From positions 1 through 64,000 of the forward strand of contig MEOA01000043.1 in assembly GCA_001768515.1 (NCBI GenBank): DNA of 64,000 bases. Direction: 5' to 3'. This DNA comes from Bacteroidetes bacterium GWE2_42_24. Its GTDB lineage: Bacteria; Bacteroidota; Bacteroidia; Bacteroidales; TTA-H9. This document shows, in pieces, positions 18,886 to 27,717 of the stretch (its first letter is position 1; each line of letters opens with the position of its first letter). The position numbers were made by a program, and so were the translations under genes. The notes beneath the pieces are model-generated. The model had not been told where the DNA came from, searched no databases, and was given only the letters and a program-made list of their open reading frames with translations.

Positions 18886-21095
18886 TGATTCCTGAGTATT
18901 TCCGGAAGGCGGTTGCCAACCCCGTGGTATTGCTTATCACCCCGCCATTAATGCAGCCCAATACACCCTATCCCGCTACACCGTTGCTGACAGGGTTCCT
19001 GAAAAGCAAAGGCTATACAGTTTTTCAGGCCGATCTGGGCATTGAACTGCTTAGAAAGGTGTTCTCTTCCGATGGGTTGATTAAGCTATTTAATGAGGCC
19101 GAAAAGTATCAGGGAGAGCGGTCGCGTGAGCTCAGGAGGTTGTTAGCCCTGCGACAACAATACATCGATACCATTGGACCCGTTATGGCTTTCCTTACTA
19201 ACCCCACGACTGATGTGGCCACTCGTATCACGGGTCGTGATTGGTTGCCCGAATCTTCCCACTTCCAGACATCTATTGACCTTGATTGGGCTTTTGGATC
19301 AATGGGTATCATCGATAAATCGAAATTCTTGATCACCCGTTATCTTCAGGATATCAGTGATATGATCACCCAATGTGTAGCGCCCCATTTCTCACTGATA
19401 CACTATGGTGAGCGCTTGTCGGTAAGTCTCCCTGGATTTGATCCCATGCTGCAGGCGCTGCAGGAGGCACCCTCGTTACCCGATCAATGGCTCATCGAAT
19501 TGCTTGATAAACATATGATGGAAGCTCATCCTGATTTGGTGGGCTTTTCGGTCCCCTTCCCCGGTAACCTTTATGGAGGCCTCAGGTGCTGCGCCCATCT
19601 GCGAAGTATCTACCCCGAAATTTTAACCATACTGGGGGGTGGCTATCCTACTACTGAGCTCCGCAGGATGACGGATGCAAGGCTTTTCGACTTCGTACAT
19701 CTGGTTTCATTGGACGATGGTTTCGAGCCTTTGCAGGCTGCCTTATTGATGCTTCAAGGTCAAAATGGTGGCGATTCGTTGCCATCGTGTGCCTTTCGCC
19801 AGAATGGCAAGGTCGTTTATACGGGTGTCGTCGGTAACGGTCAGGGATTGAAGTTTGCAGAGATACCTGCACCCGATTATTCCGCTCTACAGCAAGAGGC
19901 ATATTTTCCATTGCTCGATACTGCCAACCTCATGCACCGGCTGTGGAGCGACGGGCGATGGAATAAGCTTACACTCGCCCATGGCTGCTATTGGCATGGC
20001 TGCGCGTTCTGCGACACCAGCCTGAAGTACATCCGGCAGTATGACCCTTCAACGGCTATTGTTGTGGTCGATACTATGGAGCGGGTGATGGCGCAAACGG
20101 GCAGTAGTGGTTTCCATTTTACCGATGAGGCGGCTCCTCCTGTGTTATTGCGTGACGTAAGTCTTGAGATTTTGCGGCGTGGACTTCAGGTAAGCTGGTG
20201 GTCGAATATCAGGTTTGAACGTGCATTCAATTCAGGGCTGTGCATACTGATGGCCAAGGCTGGTTGTATTGCGGTAACTGGCGGTATTGAAACTGCTTCC
20301 GCCCGTTTGCTGAAGCTCATGAACAAAGGGGTGACCATCGAACAGGCTGCTCAGACCTGCCGCAATTTTACCCAAGCAGGCATCATGGTTCATGCTTACC
20401 TGATGTATGGTTTTCCGACGCAGACGGTGCAGGAGACTATCGATTCGCTGGAAATCGTTCGTCAGATGTTCGAGTCTGGGATTATTCAGTCGGGCTTTTG
20501 GCACCGTTTCGCGCTTACTGAATACAGTCCGGTGAGTTTAAATCCGGGTGCCTTTGGGATTATGCCTGACCCATCAGAGGGGAATGGTTTTGCCAACAAT
20601 GAAATTTTCTATACCGAGCAACGACCGGTAAACCATGATCAGTTCGGCGAAGGACTGCGTACATCGCTATTTAATTTCATGCAAGGGGTAGGTTTTGATG
20701 TTCCGGTCAATAAATGGTTTGGGACGAAACAACCTGGTACGCGCATCAAGCCTGATCTGATTGCGAAATATTGCTCCCTTGTGATGTCTGAAATGCCGGG
20801 ACAACACCGCCGGATTGTGTGGCCGGGATATCCTTTGTCGATCGAAAATAACACCGGGAAGTACGACCTCCTGTGGGTTGAAACACCGGAGAAATCCATT
20901 TCAGTGAAGGTGCCCCATGGTATCGGCGAGAAATTACTCAGGATACTTACACCAGAAAAGATGGAGAGAATAACCATCCTTCTGGTATCAGATTTTGTAA
21001 AATGGATGGGCATTACTGATGACACTGAAGCCGACCTGCTATGGACTCAAAGGTGGATGATAAAGATGCGGGAAGCCGGTCTGTTGATTGTCTGA
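18882..21095 (+). CDS. B12-binding-type radical SAM protein with CX4CX2C motif
   Basis: A 737-aa protein. The N-terminus (VVLLITPPLMQPNTPYPATPLLTGFLKSKGY) and the later PDLVGFSVPFPGNLYGGL and GGGYPTTELR segments match a cobalamin-binding-like domain. The radical SAM core follows from about residue 360. Its cluster motif reads C369-YWHG-C374-AF-C377, i.e. CX4CX2C instead of CX3CX2C. Later elements are typical of the TIM barrel: FHFTDEAAPP, WWSNIRFE, GCIAVTGGIETAS, HAYLMYGFPTQT. The DXHXXG B12-ligand motif is not obvious, so cobalamin binding is uncertain. It is translationally coupled to the SRAP gene. Product and substrate unknown. Confidence 0.85.
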   Translation: MMIPEYFRKAVANPVVLLITPPLMQPNTPYPATPLLTGFLKSKGYTVFQADLGIELLRKVFSSDGLIKLFNEAEKYQGERSRELRRLLALRQQYIDTIGPVMAFLTNPTTDVATRITGRDWLPESSHFQTSIDLDWAFGSMGIIDKSKFLITRYLQDISDMITQCVAPHFSLIHYGERLSVSLPGFDPMLQALQEAPSLPDQWLIELLDKHMMEAHPDLVGFSVPFPGNLYGGLRCCAHLRSIYPEILTILGGGYPTTELRRMTDARLFDFVHLVSLDDGFEPLQAALLMLQGQNGGDSLPSCAFRQNGKVVYTGVVGNGQGLKFAEIPAPDYSALQQEAYFPLLDTANLMHRLWSDGRWNKLTLAHGCYWHGCAFCDTSLKYIRQYDPSTAIVVVDTMERVMAQTGSSGFHFTDEAAPPVLLRDVSLEILRRGLQVSWWSNIRFERAFNSGLCILMAKAGCIAVTGGIETASARLLKLMNKGVTIEQAAQTCRNFTQAGIMVHAYLMYGFPTQTVQETIDSLEIVRQMFESGIIQSGFWHRFALTEYSPVSLNPGAFGIMPDPSEGNGFANNEIFYTEQRPVNHDQFGEGLRTSLFNFMQGVGFDVPVNKWFGTKQPGTRIKPDLIAKYCSLVMSEMPGQHRRIVWPGYPLSIENNTGKYDLLWVETPEKSISVKVPHGIGEKLLRILTPEKMERITILLVSDFVKWMGITDDTEADLLWTQRWMIKMREAGLLIV

Positions 21096-21408
21096 TCAGC
21101 GATTATCTATACCCTGCGCAGTTTATGGCTCTTCAGACGATAATTGTCTTTTTCACTTTCTGCAGTAAATTTTACTATTATGGCGGCCTTATCCCTCACA
21201 AAGGCTGTTGCCCCGAAAAATAAGAAGTTGTGATACAGGGGCCATCTGGTTACTCCAGTTTATCTTTACACCATGTGCACTGATAAGTCGGTCAACCGCC
21301 TGTGAAATTAGTTCTGCCTGCCAAGGTACTTCTGAAGTGATAAATGCGTTGCCTGATTTGATCTTGAAGATTTACAATCAGTGGCTTATATTGGTAAATA
21401 AGTAATAG
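21096..21408. other. Gap after the radical SAM gene
   Basis: No gene with a start codon is supported. On the minus strand a 60-codon stretch without stop (21189-21371) reads like part of a real protein but has no ATG; it may be a gene remnant. Confidence 0.4.
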
Positions 21409-21621
21409 TTTAACGATTCGAAATTTTTTTCATCCATCCCCGATTTTACACGGGATTGGCATGATATTGGGATAACAAAATGGAGTTTAAAAAGAACTTA
21501 AACCACATTTCAACCAAAAATCAAGCGAAGACTATCCTTAACCGTACGCTTCATCTACGCTTCATCTACGGTCCATCTACGGTCCATCTTCGGTCCATCT
21601 AAAAAAATGACACATTTTATC
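21409..21621. repeat. Dispersed intergenic element, copy A, with 11-bp array
   Basis: 213-bp sequence closely related to 39153-39353. Conserved blocks are: a TTTAACGATTC start, T-run and CATCCATCCCCGA, a CCCG...CGGG hairpin, TGATATTGGGATAAC, a middle AAAGAACTTA...CCACATTTCA block, an 11-bp tandem array (21545-21599, five units), and a terminal AAAATG-ACA-CATTTT palindrome followed by ATC. Units are TACGCTTCATC x2, TACGGTCCATC x2 and TTCGGTCCATC. Confidence 0.85.
21545..21599. repeat. 11-bp tandem array A (five units)
   Basis: Five consecutive 11-bp units all start T[A/T]CG and end ATC; only the central bases change. CG dinucleotides fall at exactly 11-bp steps (21547, 21558, 21569, 21580, 21591). 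Confidence 0.9.
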
Positions 21622-21916
21622 AGCCTTACAATAGCTGGAATGCATTGCATCCGGCTAATGCAATATTCTCTGATATTGATTGGGATTTATGAATCGGGGA
21701 CGATATAATTATGGTAACTTGCTATTACACATCAGGTGAGATGAACCTTCAACTAAACTATCAAAACATACCTCAAATACTAACCAAAGAAGGCATGAAC
21801 CCGCAATACCCCGGTGCTGCAATTTTCAACCCCACTTTAGATTCAAGTAAACTTGCTAATAACGATTCCCTGCTAAAAAAACGCTGAAAGCTTTTGGTCA
21901 AAACCAATGCCTTTTC
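21622..21916. other. Gap before the DUF3108 gene
   Basis: AT-rich, with short frames only. Nothing recognisable. Confidence 0.4.
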
Positions 21917-22768
21917 TCAATCCCTGAGATACACTTTCACCGATCCTACAAGTATTTCGGCTTGCACCAGCACAGGGGTATGACTCTTGTCGTCGGTCAC
22001 CCATACCGTGATGGCTTCTCCTCCTTTGAAGATGGAGCCACCTGCTACCGAAGTAGAAAATTTCAGGCAGTTGTAAGTCTTTTTGTTCCGATGGGTGATG
22101 GTTTCCTTTCCCAGGTAGAGGATGTAGAGGTCGAAACGGCTATCATCAAGCACCATGGCCATGGGCATTTTCTGGTTTATGGTCCATGTTCGGATATCCA
22201 GATTCCGGGTGATATAGATAGCGGTAAGTACATCTGACAGGCAACCGGTAATGGGAATAGCCTTAACTGAAGTATTCCGTTTGGAGGTAAAGGTGGTGGC
22301 ACTCATTATTTCTGAGGCATAGTCGAACAGGTAGTGGTTGTAGCATTCGAATCCCCCTTCGTAGGTGTCGCGAACAAATTCGAGTGGTTTTAAGTCTTCT
22401 CGTGTTGCCCATGATTCATAGCGATCACGTACCTTAAAGAACCAGTCGTATGAAGGCCTGGAGGTCCCGGTACTCAGAAACCGCCATGCGGGTTTCCCGT
22501 TCCATAGTGTTGTATCTGCTTTGAATTCGACTTCTCCGGCATGCAGCCACACGAACCCCCAGTTATAATAGACATCAAACTGCATTTTTTCACCCGGAGA
22601 GAAAGCCACGACTTCAGGTGTACACAACGCACGTGCATGTTGTCCGCATCCTGTCCGGGGGAAGACAAGCGTCATGAGGAATGTTGTCATTACGAAAGCC
22701 TGGGCTTTTTTTATGTGCGTTGAACCTGTTTTCACAGTGGCTGGATTTGATATTTTTTTGGATTCCAT
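21917..22768 (-). CDS. DUF3108 domain-containing exported protein
   Basis: A 283-aa protein. After a basic N-terminus there is a hydrophobic export segment (about residues 22-42, AFVMTTFLMTLVF). The rest matches DUF3108: EKMQFDVYYNWGFVWLHAGEVEF, WFFKVRDRYESW, a long beta-sheet region and a C-terminal ILVGSVKVYLRD. The family is periplasmic or outer-membrane associated with a predicted lipocalin-like beta fold and no assigned reaction. An internal Met at residue 27 is a possible alternative start. Single gene. Confidence 0.8.
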   Translation of the reverse strand: MESKKISNPATVKTGSTHIKKAQAFVMTTFLMTLVFPRTGCGQHARALCTPEVVAFSPGEKMQFDVYYNWGFVWLHAGEVEFKADTTLWNGKPAWRFLSTGTSRPSYDWFFKVRDRYESWATREDLKPLEFVRDTYEGGFECYNHYLFDYASEIMSATTFTSKRNTSVKAIPITGCLSDVLTAIYITRNLDIRTWTINQKMPMAMVLDDSRFDLYILYLGKETITHRNKKTYNCLKFSTSVAGGSIFKGGEAITVWVTDDKSHTPVLVQAEILVGSVKVYLRD

Positions 22769-22901
22769 TTCTGTAAAAATTCACAACCCGCATGTGAATG
22801 ATCACATGCTCCAGCATTTTGTGAATCTGGTAATTTGAAGCAGTTTGTCCGATATTGAAAAGAAAAATTAAAAATAAGGCAGGGATGAAGAGTTTTGTAT
22901 A

Positions 22902-24776
22902 TTACTGATGCTTTATGTAGGTTGGGGGTGGGGGATTGTGAAAAATAGCCTGTATTGTGTCGGTAGCCTCACAGTTTTGCGAACTCGTGATTGTCCTCCA
23001 GAAAAGTCCTGAAATAGTAGTGTTGATTGTAGGGGTTGTGTCACCTGTATTCCAGACATGGTTGCAGCCCGGACAATTGTTGTTTCCCAGTGTAATTGTT
23101 TCACCATTACATGCCTCTTTGTCGGGGCCAAGATTTGGATCAGGAATGGGATTGACTTTGATGTTGAAAGTTGTATCCCATGTACAACCAAAGCTATCCC
23201 CAACATAGTAGGAATACTCAAGGGACCCTGTACTGGTTGGTTTTATGGTTACCTGGTCGTTACCTGTATTTGAAGCCCCAGGGCCGGTAATGGAATAATC
23301 ATCAACAGAAACGACGTAAGTCCAGTTTGAAGGAAGAAGTGCTGGATCTAAGTTCAATTCCCAGGCAAATATATATCCGTTGTCGGCTCCGGCATGGTCA
23401 GTAATGTCAATTGTCCAAAGCCCGTTCAGAGGGCATCCTATTAAACTCGTGAATGAAACAGCCGGTGAAAAATACCCTGTTCCAGCAATTCTATGTGTCG
23501 AGTCAATCTGATTTGTCCCAACTGTGGACTGATTTCCAAGCTCGCCTACATTGGGGTATAACTCAGACCAGCAGTAATTCCAGCCTCTTCCCGGTGGGTT
23601 TAGTTTAGCGTCGCAATGATCCGCGTTATCACATGCCCTGATATCTGCTACTGAACAGCCCGAAAACCAGCAAGCTGGTTCTCCCAGATATTTTGACCCT
23701 CCGGTGCCATTTTGCTTTAGCTGGGCTGTCTGTCCACTGGGACAGATAATTTTAATATCAATATCTCCCATCCACCCATGTTCCATTTCAGCACAAATCG
23801 ACAGAATATCATGGGTTGATGTAATTGTTTGTCCAGGGAGAAAACTACTGAATATCACATCTGTTACATAATGACCAGGCGGGCAATAATTGGGGTTTGA
23901 GGTGTTTTGGTCACTATCAGGGATAAAAGTTGTACTGTCGTACCGTTGGCTTGAAATTTGACTATACGTGAATGGCGTTACCTGAAAAACTTTTGAAGGG
24001 CTGAGGGTAATGGAATCCCCAAGACAGATTGGATCAATCGGGGCAAAGGTCTTGATTGGCGATCCCGCAATTCTTACCCGGGCCGCTCTGGTATTGCTCA
24101 TACAAAGATTTGTATCTCTCATTGTAACGGAAATATCATAACCTTTGGTTGTAGTGTATTTATGGTAAATAAATGGATCTCCTTCGGTATTACTGGTAAC
24201 GCCATCTCCAAAAGTCCATGTATAACGATGTAAAGTGTCATGCTGCGTATAGTTGGTTCCGTTTTGAGGATAGTAGCCTTTGGCAACAAGCCTGACGGAG
24301 TCGTCTTCGCAGATATCAAAGTATAAATGACCATTTTCAACAATTGGAACAGGGATACAGTTGAGCGTATCAAAGTAAATTGTTGATGTCTGGCAAGGTA
24401 ATTTTGGCCTTTTAGTGTTCTCATTTTGATGCTGGAGCAGGTATTGATATTTTTCCTGCTCTGTCGCACTTTTGTCTGCTACACGGCAATACCTGATCAG
24501 GCTGTCAATTATCCTGTTATTCATTATCGTCCCATCTTTAGAAAACAGGAGGGCATTGGCAGCTGTTTGTTGTATTTCCTCAGTGGTGTACAGGCCCATA
24601 GTGTAGGCCTTATCAAAAAACAATTTTCGGGAATAACTACTCTCAAGTTGTTGAAGGTCGGTTTTGAAAAAGGATATTGTGGGGCTTGTTTCAGGACGTA
24701 TGTTCTGGGCCTCTGTCGATGAAACTGCAATTCCCAGAAGGATAATAAAAAGACAATGGATAGACTTATCAATCAT
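22902..24776 (-). CDS. Secreted PKD / P-domain protein without a sorting domain
   Basis: A 624-aa protein with signal peptide MIDKSIHCLFIILLGIAVSSTEAQ; the ATG at 24776 is chosen because it gives a normal signal. A helical stretch (about 40-120) is followed by a PKD-like domain (RYTWTFGDGVTS, about 185-240). Then comes a proprotein-convertase P-domain-like beta sandwich (DILSICAEMEHGWMGDIDIKIICPSG to GLWTIDITDHAGADNGYIFAWELNL), with many Cys and a WNYCWSEL insertion, and a last Ig/PKD repeat (LGPDKEACNGETITLG). The protein stops at PPPPTYIKHQ with no T9SS C-terminal domain, which is unusual for this architecture; it may be truncated. Confidence 0.75.
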   Translation of the reverse strand: MIDKSIHCLFIILLGIAVSSTEAQNIRPETSPTISFFKTDLQQLESSYSRKLFFDKAYTMGLYTTEEIQQTAANALLFSKDGTIMNNRIIDSLIRYCRVADKSATEQEKYQYLLQHQNENTKRPKLPCQTSTIYFDTLNCIPVPIVENGHLYFDICEDDSVRLVAKGYYPQNGTNYTQHDTLHRYTWTFGDGVTSNTEGDPFIYHKYTTTKGYDISVTMRDTNLCMSNTRAARVRIAGSPIKTFAPIDPICLGDSITLSPSKVFQVTPFTYSQISSQRYDSTTFIPDSDQNTSNPNYCPPGHYVTDVIFSSFLPGQTITSTHDILSICAEMEHGWMGDIDIKIICPSGQTAQLKQNGTGGSKYLGEPACWFSGCSVADIRACDNADHCDAKLNPPGRGWNYCWSELYPNVGELGNQSTVGTNQIDSTHRIAGTGYFSPAVSFTSLIGCPLNGLWTIDITDHAGADNGYIFAWELNLDPALLPSNWTYVVSVDDYSITGPGASNTGNDQVTIKPTSTGSLEYSYYVGDSFGCTWDTTFNIKVNPIPDPNLGPDKEACNGETITLGNNNCPGCNHVWNTGDTTPTINTTISGLFWRTITSSQNCEATDTIQAIFHNPPPPTYIKHQ

Positions 24777-24867
24777 GATGAGTAAAATTCGGAATGATTT
24801 GCATCGAATTCTTACACTAAACACGGAAAAGTATGAAAAGGTTGTATAATTACTTGTTTTAACCTTT

Positions 24868-24900
24868 AAACAAAGAAAGGCCCGCCAACATGGCAGGCCT
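24868..24900 (-). terminator. Terminator of kbl
   Basis: A 10-bp stem, AGGCCCGCCA / TGGCAGGCCT (one wobble), with a 3-nt loop. On the minus strand it is followed by TTTCTTTGTTT, 38 bp after the kbl stop. Confidence 0.85.
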
Positions 24901-24937
24901 GCAAGCAGAGATAAGGGTTTGGAGATATTGGCGCCGT

Positions 24938-26128
24938 TTATTTCAGCACGCCAAGCTCTTTGCCAACCTTAGTGAAGGCGGCGATGGCCTTGTCAAGGTG
25001 TGCGCGTTCGTGGGCAGCGGATACCTGTACACGGATACGGGCGAGGTCTTTTGGTACAACAGGATAATAGAAGCCAATGACATAGATACCTTCTTCGAGC
25101 AAACGGGCTGCCATCTGTTGTGAAAGCTTGGCATCGTAAAGCATGACGGCTACGATAGCACTTTGGGTTGGTTTGCAGTCAAATCCTGCTTCAATCATTT
25201 TTTTGCTGAAGTATGCAGTATTTTCGTGAAGCTTGTCCTGCAGCTCGTTAGTCTCGCTCATCATCTCAATCATCTTTATCCCGGCACCGGCTACCATTGG
25301 AGGAATTGAGTTGCTGAACAGATAGGGGCGTGAACGTTGACGCAACAGGTCAATGATCTCTTTCTTCCCTGTGGTAAATCCACCAATTGCTCCACCAAAG
25401 GCTTTTCCAAGCGTACCGGTGATAATTTCGATTTTTCCCTTCAGGTCGAAGAGTTCCGTTACGCCGCGCCCTGTATGTCCTACCACACCAGCTGAATGCG
25501 ATTCGTCGACCATGATCATGGCATTGTATTTTGTGGCTAAATCATGAATCTTGCCAAGAGGGGCTACATTGCCGTCCATCGAGAATACGCCATCGGTTAC
25601 GATGAGGCGGAAACGGTTGTTTTGGGCTTTCTTCAGTTGTTCTTCAAGGTCGGCCATATCGGCATTAGCATAACGGTAGCGCTGAGCCTTACACAGGCGC
25701 ACACCGTCGATGATGGAAGCATGATTCAACGAATCGCTGATGATGGCATCTTCTTCACCGAGCAGGGGTTCAAATACGCCACCATTGGCGTCGAAGGCAG
25801 CGGCATAAAGGATGGTGTCCTCGGTTCCGAAGAATCCGGCTATTTTTGCCTCAAGCTCTTTGTGCATATCGGTGGTTCCGCAAATAAACCTTACTGATGA
25901 CATACCATAACCATGGCTGTCGAGGGCTTTCCTGGCTGCTTCTTTTAACTTTGAGTTGTTGGAAAGTCCAAGATAATTGTTGGCACAGAAGTTCAGTACT
26001 TTCTGTCCGGTATTGATGGTGATTTCAGCGCCCTGCGGACTAACGATGATCCGCTCATTTTTGAATAATCCGGCTTCTTCGATTGAAGTGAGTTCTTTTT
26101 TCAGGAACTCCTGATAATTGGTGTACAT
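24938..26128 (-). CDS. kbl: 2-amino-3-ketobutyrate CoA ligase (glycine C-acetyltransferase)
   Basis: PLP enzyme that cleaves 2-amino-3-ketobutyrate with CoA to glycine and acetyl-CoA, the second step of threonine degradation. The 396-aa protein starts MYTNYQEFLKKEL. It has NYLGLSNNSKLKEA, the GTTDMHKELEAKIA segment, MVDESHSAGVVGHTGRG and the PLP lysine in GTLGKAFGGAIGGF. The longer upstream frame is rejected because the kbl -7 box lies inside it. It is divergent from the SDR-type threonine dehydrogenase gene, giving a complete threonine-to-glycine route. Confidence 0.95.
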   Translation of the reverse strand: MYTNYQEFLKKELTSIEEAGLFKNERIIVSPQGAEITINTGQKVLNFCANNYLGLSNNSKLKEAARKALDSHGYGMSSVRFICGTTDMHKELEAKIAGFFGTEDTILYAAAFDANGGVFEPLLGEEDAIISDSLNHASIIDGVRLCKAQRYRYANADMADLEEQLKKAQNNRFRLIVTDGVFSMDGNVAPLGKIHDLATKYNAMIMVDESHSAGVVGHTGRGVTELFDLKGKIEIITGTLGKAFGGAIGGFTTGKKEIIDLLRQRSRPYLFSNSIPPMVAGAGIKMIEMMSETNELQDKLHENTAYFSKKMIEAGFDCKPTQSAIVAVMLYDAKLSQQMAARLLEEGIYVIGFYYPVVPKDLARIRVQVSAAHERAHLDKAIAAFTKVGKELGVLK

Positions 26129-26181
26129 AGTCTTTTGTATTTCAGTGAATTTTTGAAATTCAATACGAATGTTTTCAATTG

Positions 26182-26189
26182 CAAAGATA
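26182..26189 (-). promoter_or_regulatory. -7 box of kbl
   Basis: TATCTTTG on the minus strand, 53 bp upstream of the kbl ATG. Confidence 0.6.
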
Positions 26190-26373
26190 GAAATTAATCG
26201 TGGGGTTAATCTTATCGGCCAGTTTGAACAATGGCTAACTTGCTGGTATATTAAAACTTCCCCGGAAATATTTTTTATTGTGTGGTAAACCACATGGAAA
26301 TCAGGGTTAGATAGGCCTGCCGGTGCGCGTAGTTTATATCGTGTGTAATGATGATCGGATGGCCAATTTTCTT

Positions 26374-26381
26374 TACTTTTG
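26374..26381 (+). promoter_or_regulatory. -7 box of the threonine dehydrogenase gene
   Basis: TACTTTTG, about 40 bp before the ATG at 26423. The shared 294-bp intergenic space with kbl allows joint control of the divergent pair. Confidence 0.55.
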
Positions 26382-26422
26382 CGCCGCAATTGTTAATGTA
26401 TTCACAAAACAATCACCATAAA

Positions 26423-27385
26423 ATGAAACGGATTTTAGTTATCGGATCAGCTGGTCAAATCGGCTCCGAGTTAACACTCGAAATCAGGAAAATCTGGGGT
26501 GGCGAAAACGTAATCGCATCTGATGTATGTGCCAACCCCTCGCAAAAACTTCAGGAAAGCGGCCCTTATGAGTCACTCAACATTCTCGATCGTCCCCGGA
26601 TGGAAGAGATCGTCAGACATTACGCCATCGACGGAATCGTAAATTTGGCTGCTATTCTGTCGGCCAATGGGGAGAAGAATCCACTCAAGGCATGGGATGT
26701 TAACATGAATGGTCTTATCAACGTATTGGAATGTGCCCGCGAAAACAAGATGTCGCAGGTATTAACCCCCAGTTCGATTGCTGCCTTTGGTCCCGGAACC
26801 CCGTTAAATAACACACCGCAAGAGACCGTGCTGCGTCCTACTACCATGTATGGTGTTACCAAGGTGGCTGGTGAATTGCTGGGTAACTATTATGTTCAGA
26901 AATTTGGACTCGATGTGCGCGGACTCCGTTACCCGGGTATCATCTCCAACGAAACTCTGCCCGGCGGAGGCACCACCGACTATGCAGTGGCAATTTATTA
27001 TGATGCTGTGAAGTACGGCAAGTATACCTGTTTCGTGCGTGAAGATACTATGCTGCCCATGATGTATATGCCCGATTGCCTGAAGGCTACCCTTGACCTG
27101 ATGCAGGCTGATTTCTCAAGTTTGAAGCATCATGGTGATTTCAACGTGGCTGCCATGAGCTTTACAGTGAAAGAGCAGGCCGATTCAATCAGGAAGTATG
27201 TCCCCGGCTTTGAAGTGACTTATGAACCTGACTACCGTCAGGCTATTGCCGACAGTTGGCCACGCAGTATTGATGATTCTGCCGCTCGTGAGGAATGGGG
27301 CTGGAAACCTGCCTATAACCTCGATGCCATGACACAAGATATGTTGAAAGTTTTGAAAGTAAAAAACGCCAAAGGACTTATTTAG
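26423..27385 (+). CDS. tdh: SDR-type L-threonine 3-dehydrogenase
   Basis: NAD-dependent extended short-chain dehydrogenase/epimerase-like protein, 320 aa. MKRILVIGSAGQIGSEL carries the GxxGxxG NAD motif and YGVTK the catalytic Tyr-Lys pair. SSIAAFGP, LRYPGIIS and a C-terminal PRSIDDSAAREEWGW segment are typical of the Flavobacterium-type threonine dehydrogenase rather than UDP-sugar epimerases. The neighbouring divergent kbl, which uses its product, supports the call. The start at 26423 removes an N-terminal extension that overlaps the promoter. Confidence 0.85.
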   Translation: MKRILVIGSAGQIGSELTLEIRKIWGGENVIASDVCANPSQKLQESGPYESLNILDRPRMEEIVRHYAIDGIVNLAAILSANGEKNPLKAWDVNMNGLINVLECARENKMSQVLTPSSIAAFGPGTPLNNTPQETVLRPTTMYGVTKVAGELLGNYYVQKFGLDVRGLRYPGIISNETLPGGGTTDYAVAIYYDAVKYGKYTCFVREDTMLPMMYMPDCLKATLDLMQADFSSLKHHGDFNVAAMSFTVKEQADSIRKYVPGFEVTYEPDYRQAIADSWPRSIDDSAAREEWGWKPAYNLDAMTQDMLKVLKVKNAKGLI

Positions 27386-27404
27386 TCTGATTCAACTTTT
27401 ACAG

Positions 27405-27438
27405 CAGCCTGCCTTGTGCGATTCGCACAGGCAGGCTG
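27405..27438 (+). terminator. Long hairpin after tdh
   Basis: A CAGCCTGCCT / AGGCAGGCTG stem continued by GTGCG / CGCAC around an ATT loop. Only a weak T-rich tail (TCGTGTTTAT) follows. Confidence 0.75.
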
Positions 27439-27486
27439 TCGTGTTTATAAGGCCCGAAATGTGTAATTTCGCGGGTTCAAACTACA

Positions 27487-27714
27487 ATGATGCCATTGAC
27501 ACTCCGACATCTGTTTTTTCTTTTGTTGTGGCTGCCCTTTACTTCATGGGGACAGTTTCATGTTTATAGTTTTCTGATTAAGCCCGTTTTATCCATCATG
27601 CCTGCTTCCCGTGTTGAGCGAAAGGAAACGCTCAACATAGAAAAAAAAGCTATTGATGACAGTATGTCTATCGGTGGCCATTTGGAACCCGACGTTGTTC
27701 TATCAAGGCACTGA
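27487..27714 (+). CDS. Small exported protein of unknown function
   Basis: A 75-aa frame that I do not recognise. The N-terminus (RHLFFLLLWLPFTSWGQ) is a good signal peptide. The rest is short, polar and contains no Cys. A near-consensus -7 (TAATTTCG, 27464-27471) precedes it, and the tatD ATG begins 3 bp after its stop, so it is in the right place to be the first gene of that operon. Confidence 0.45.
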   Translation: MMPLTLRHLFFLLLWLPFTSWGQFHVYSFLIKPVLSIMPASRVERKETLNIEKKAIDDSMSIGGHLEPDVVLSRH

Positions 27715-27717
27715 CAG

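Noticed and set aside
21189-21371. Minus-strand 60-codon frame (AFITSEVPWQAELISQAVD) that looks protein-like
   Set aside because: Stop-bounded without any start codon. I could not tie it to a family, so it is mentioned only as a possible remnant.
21545-21599. CRISPR array interpretation of the 11-bp repeats
   Set aside because: Units are 11 bp and contiguous, with no spacers and no cas genes.
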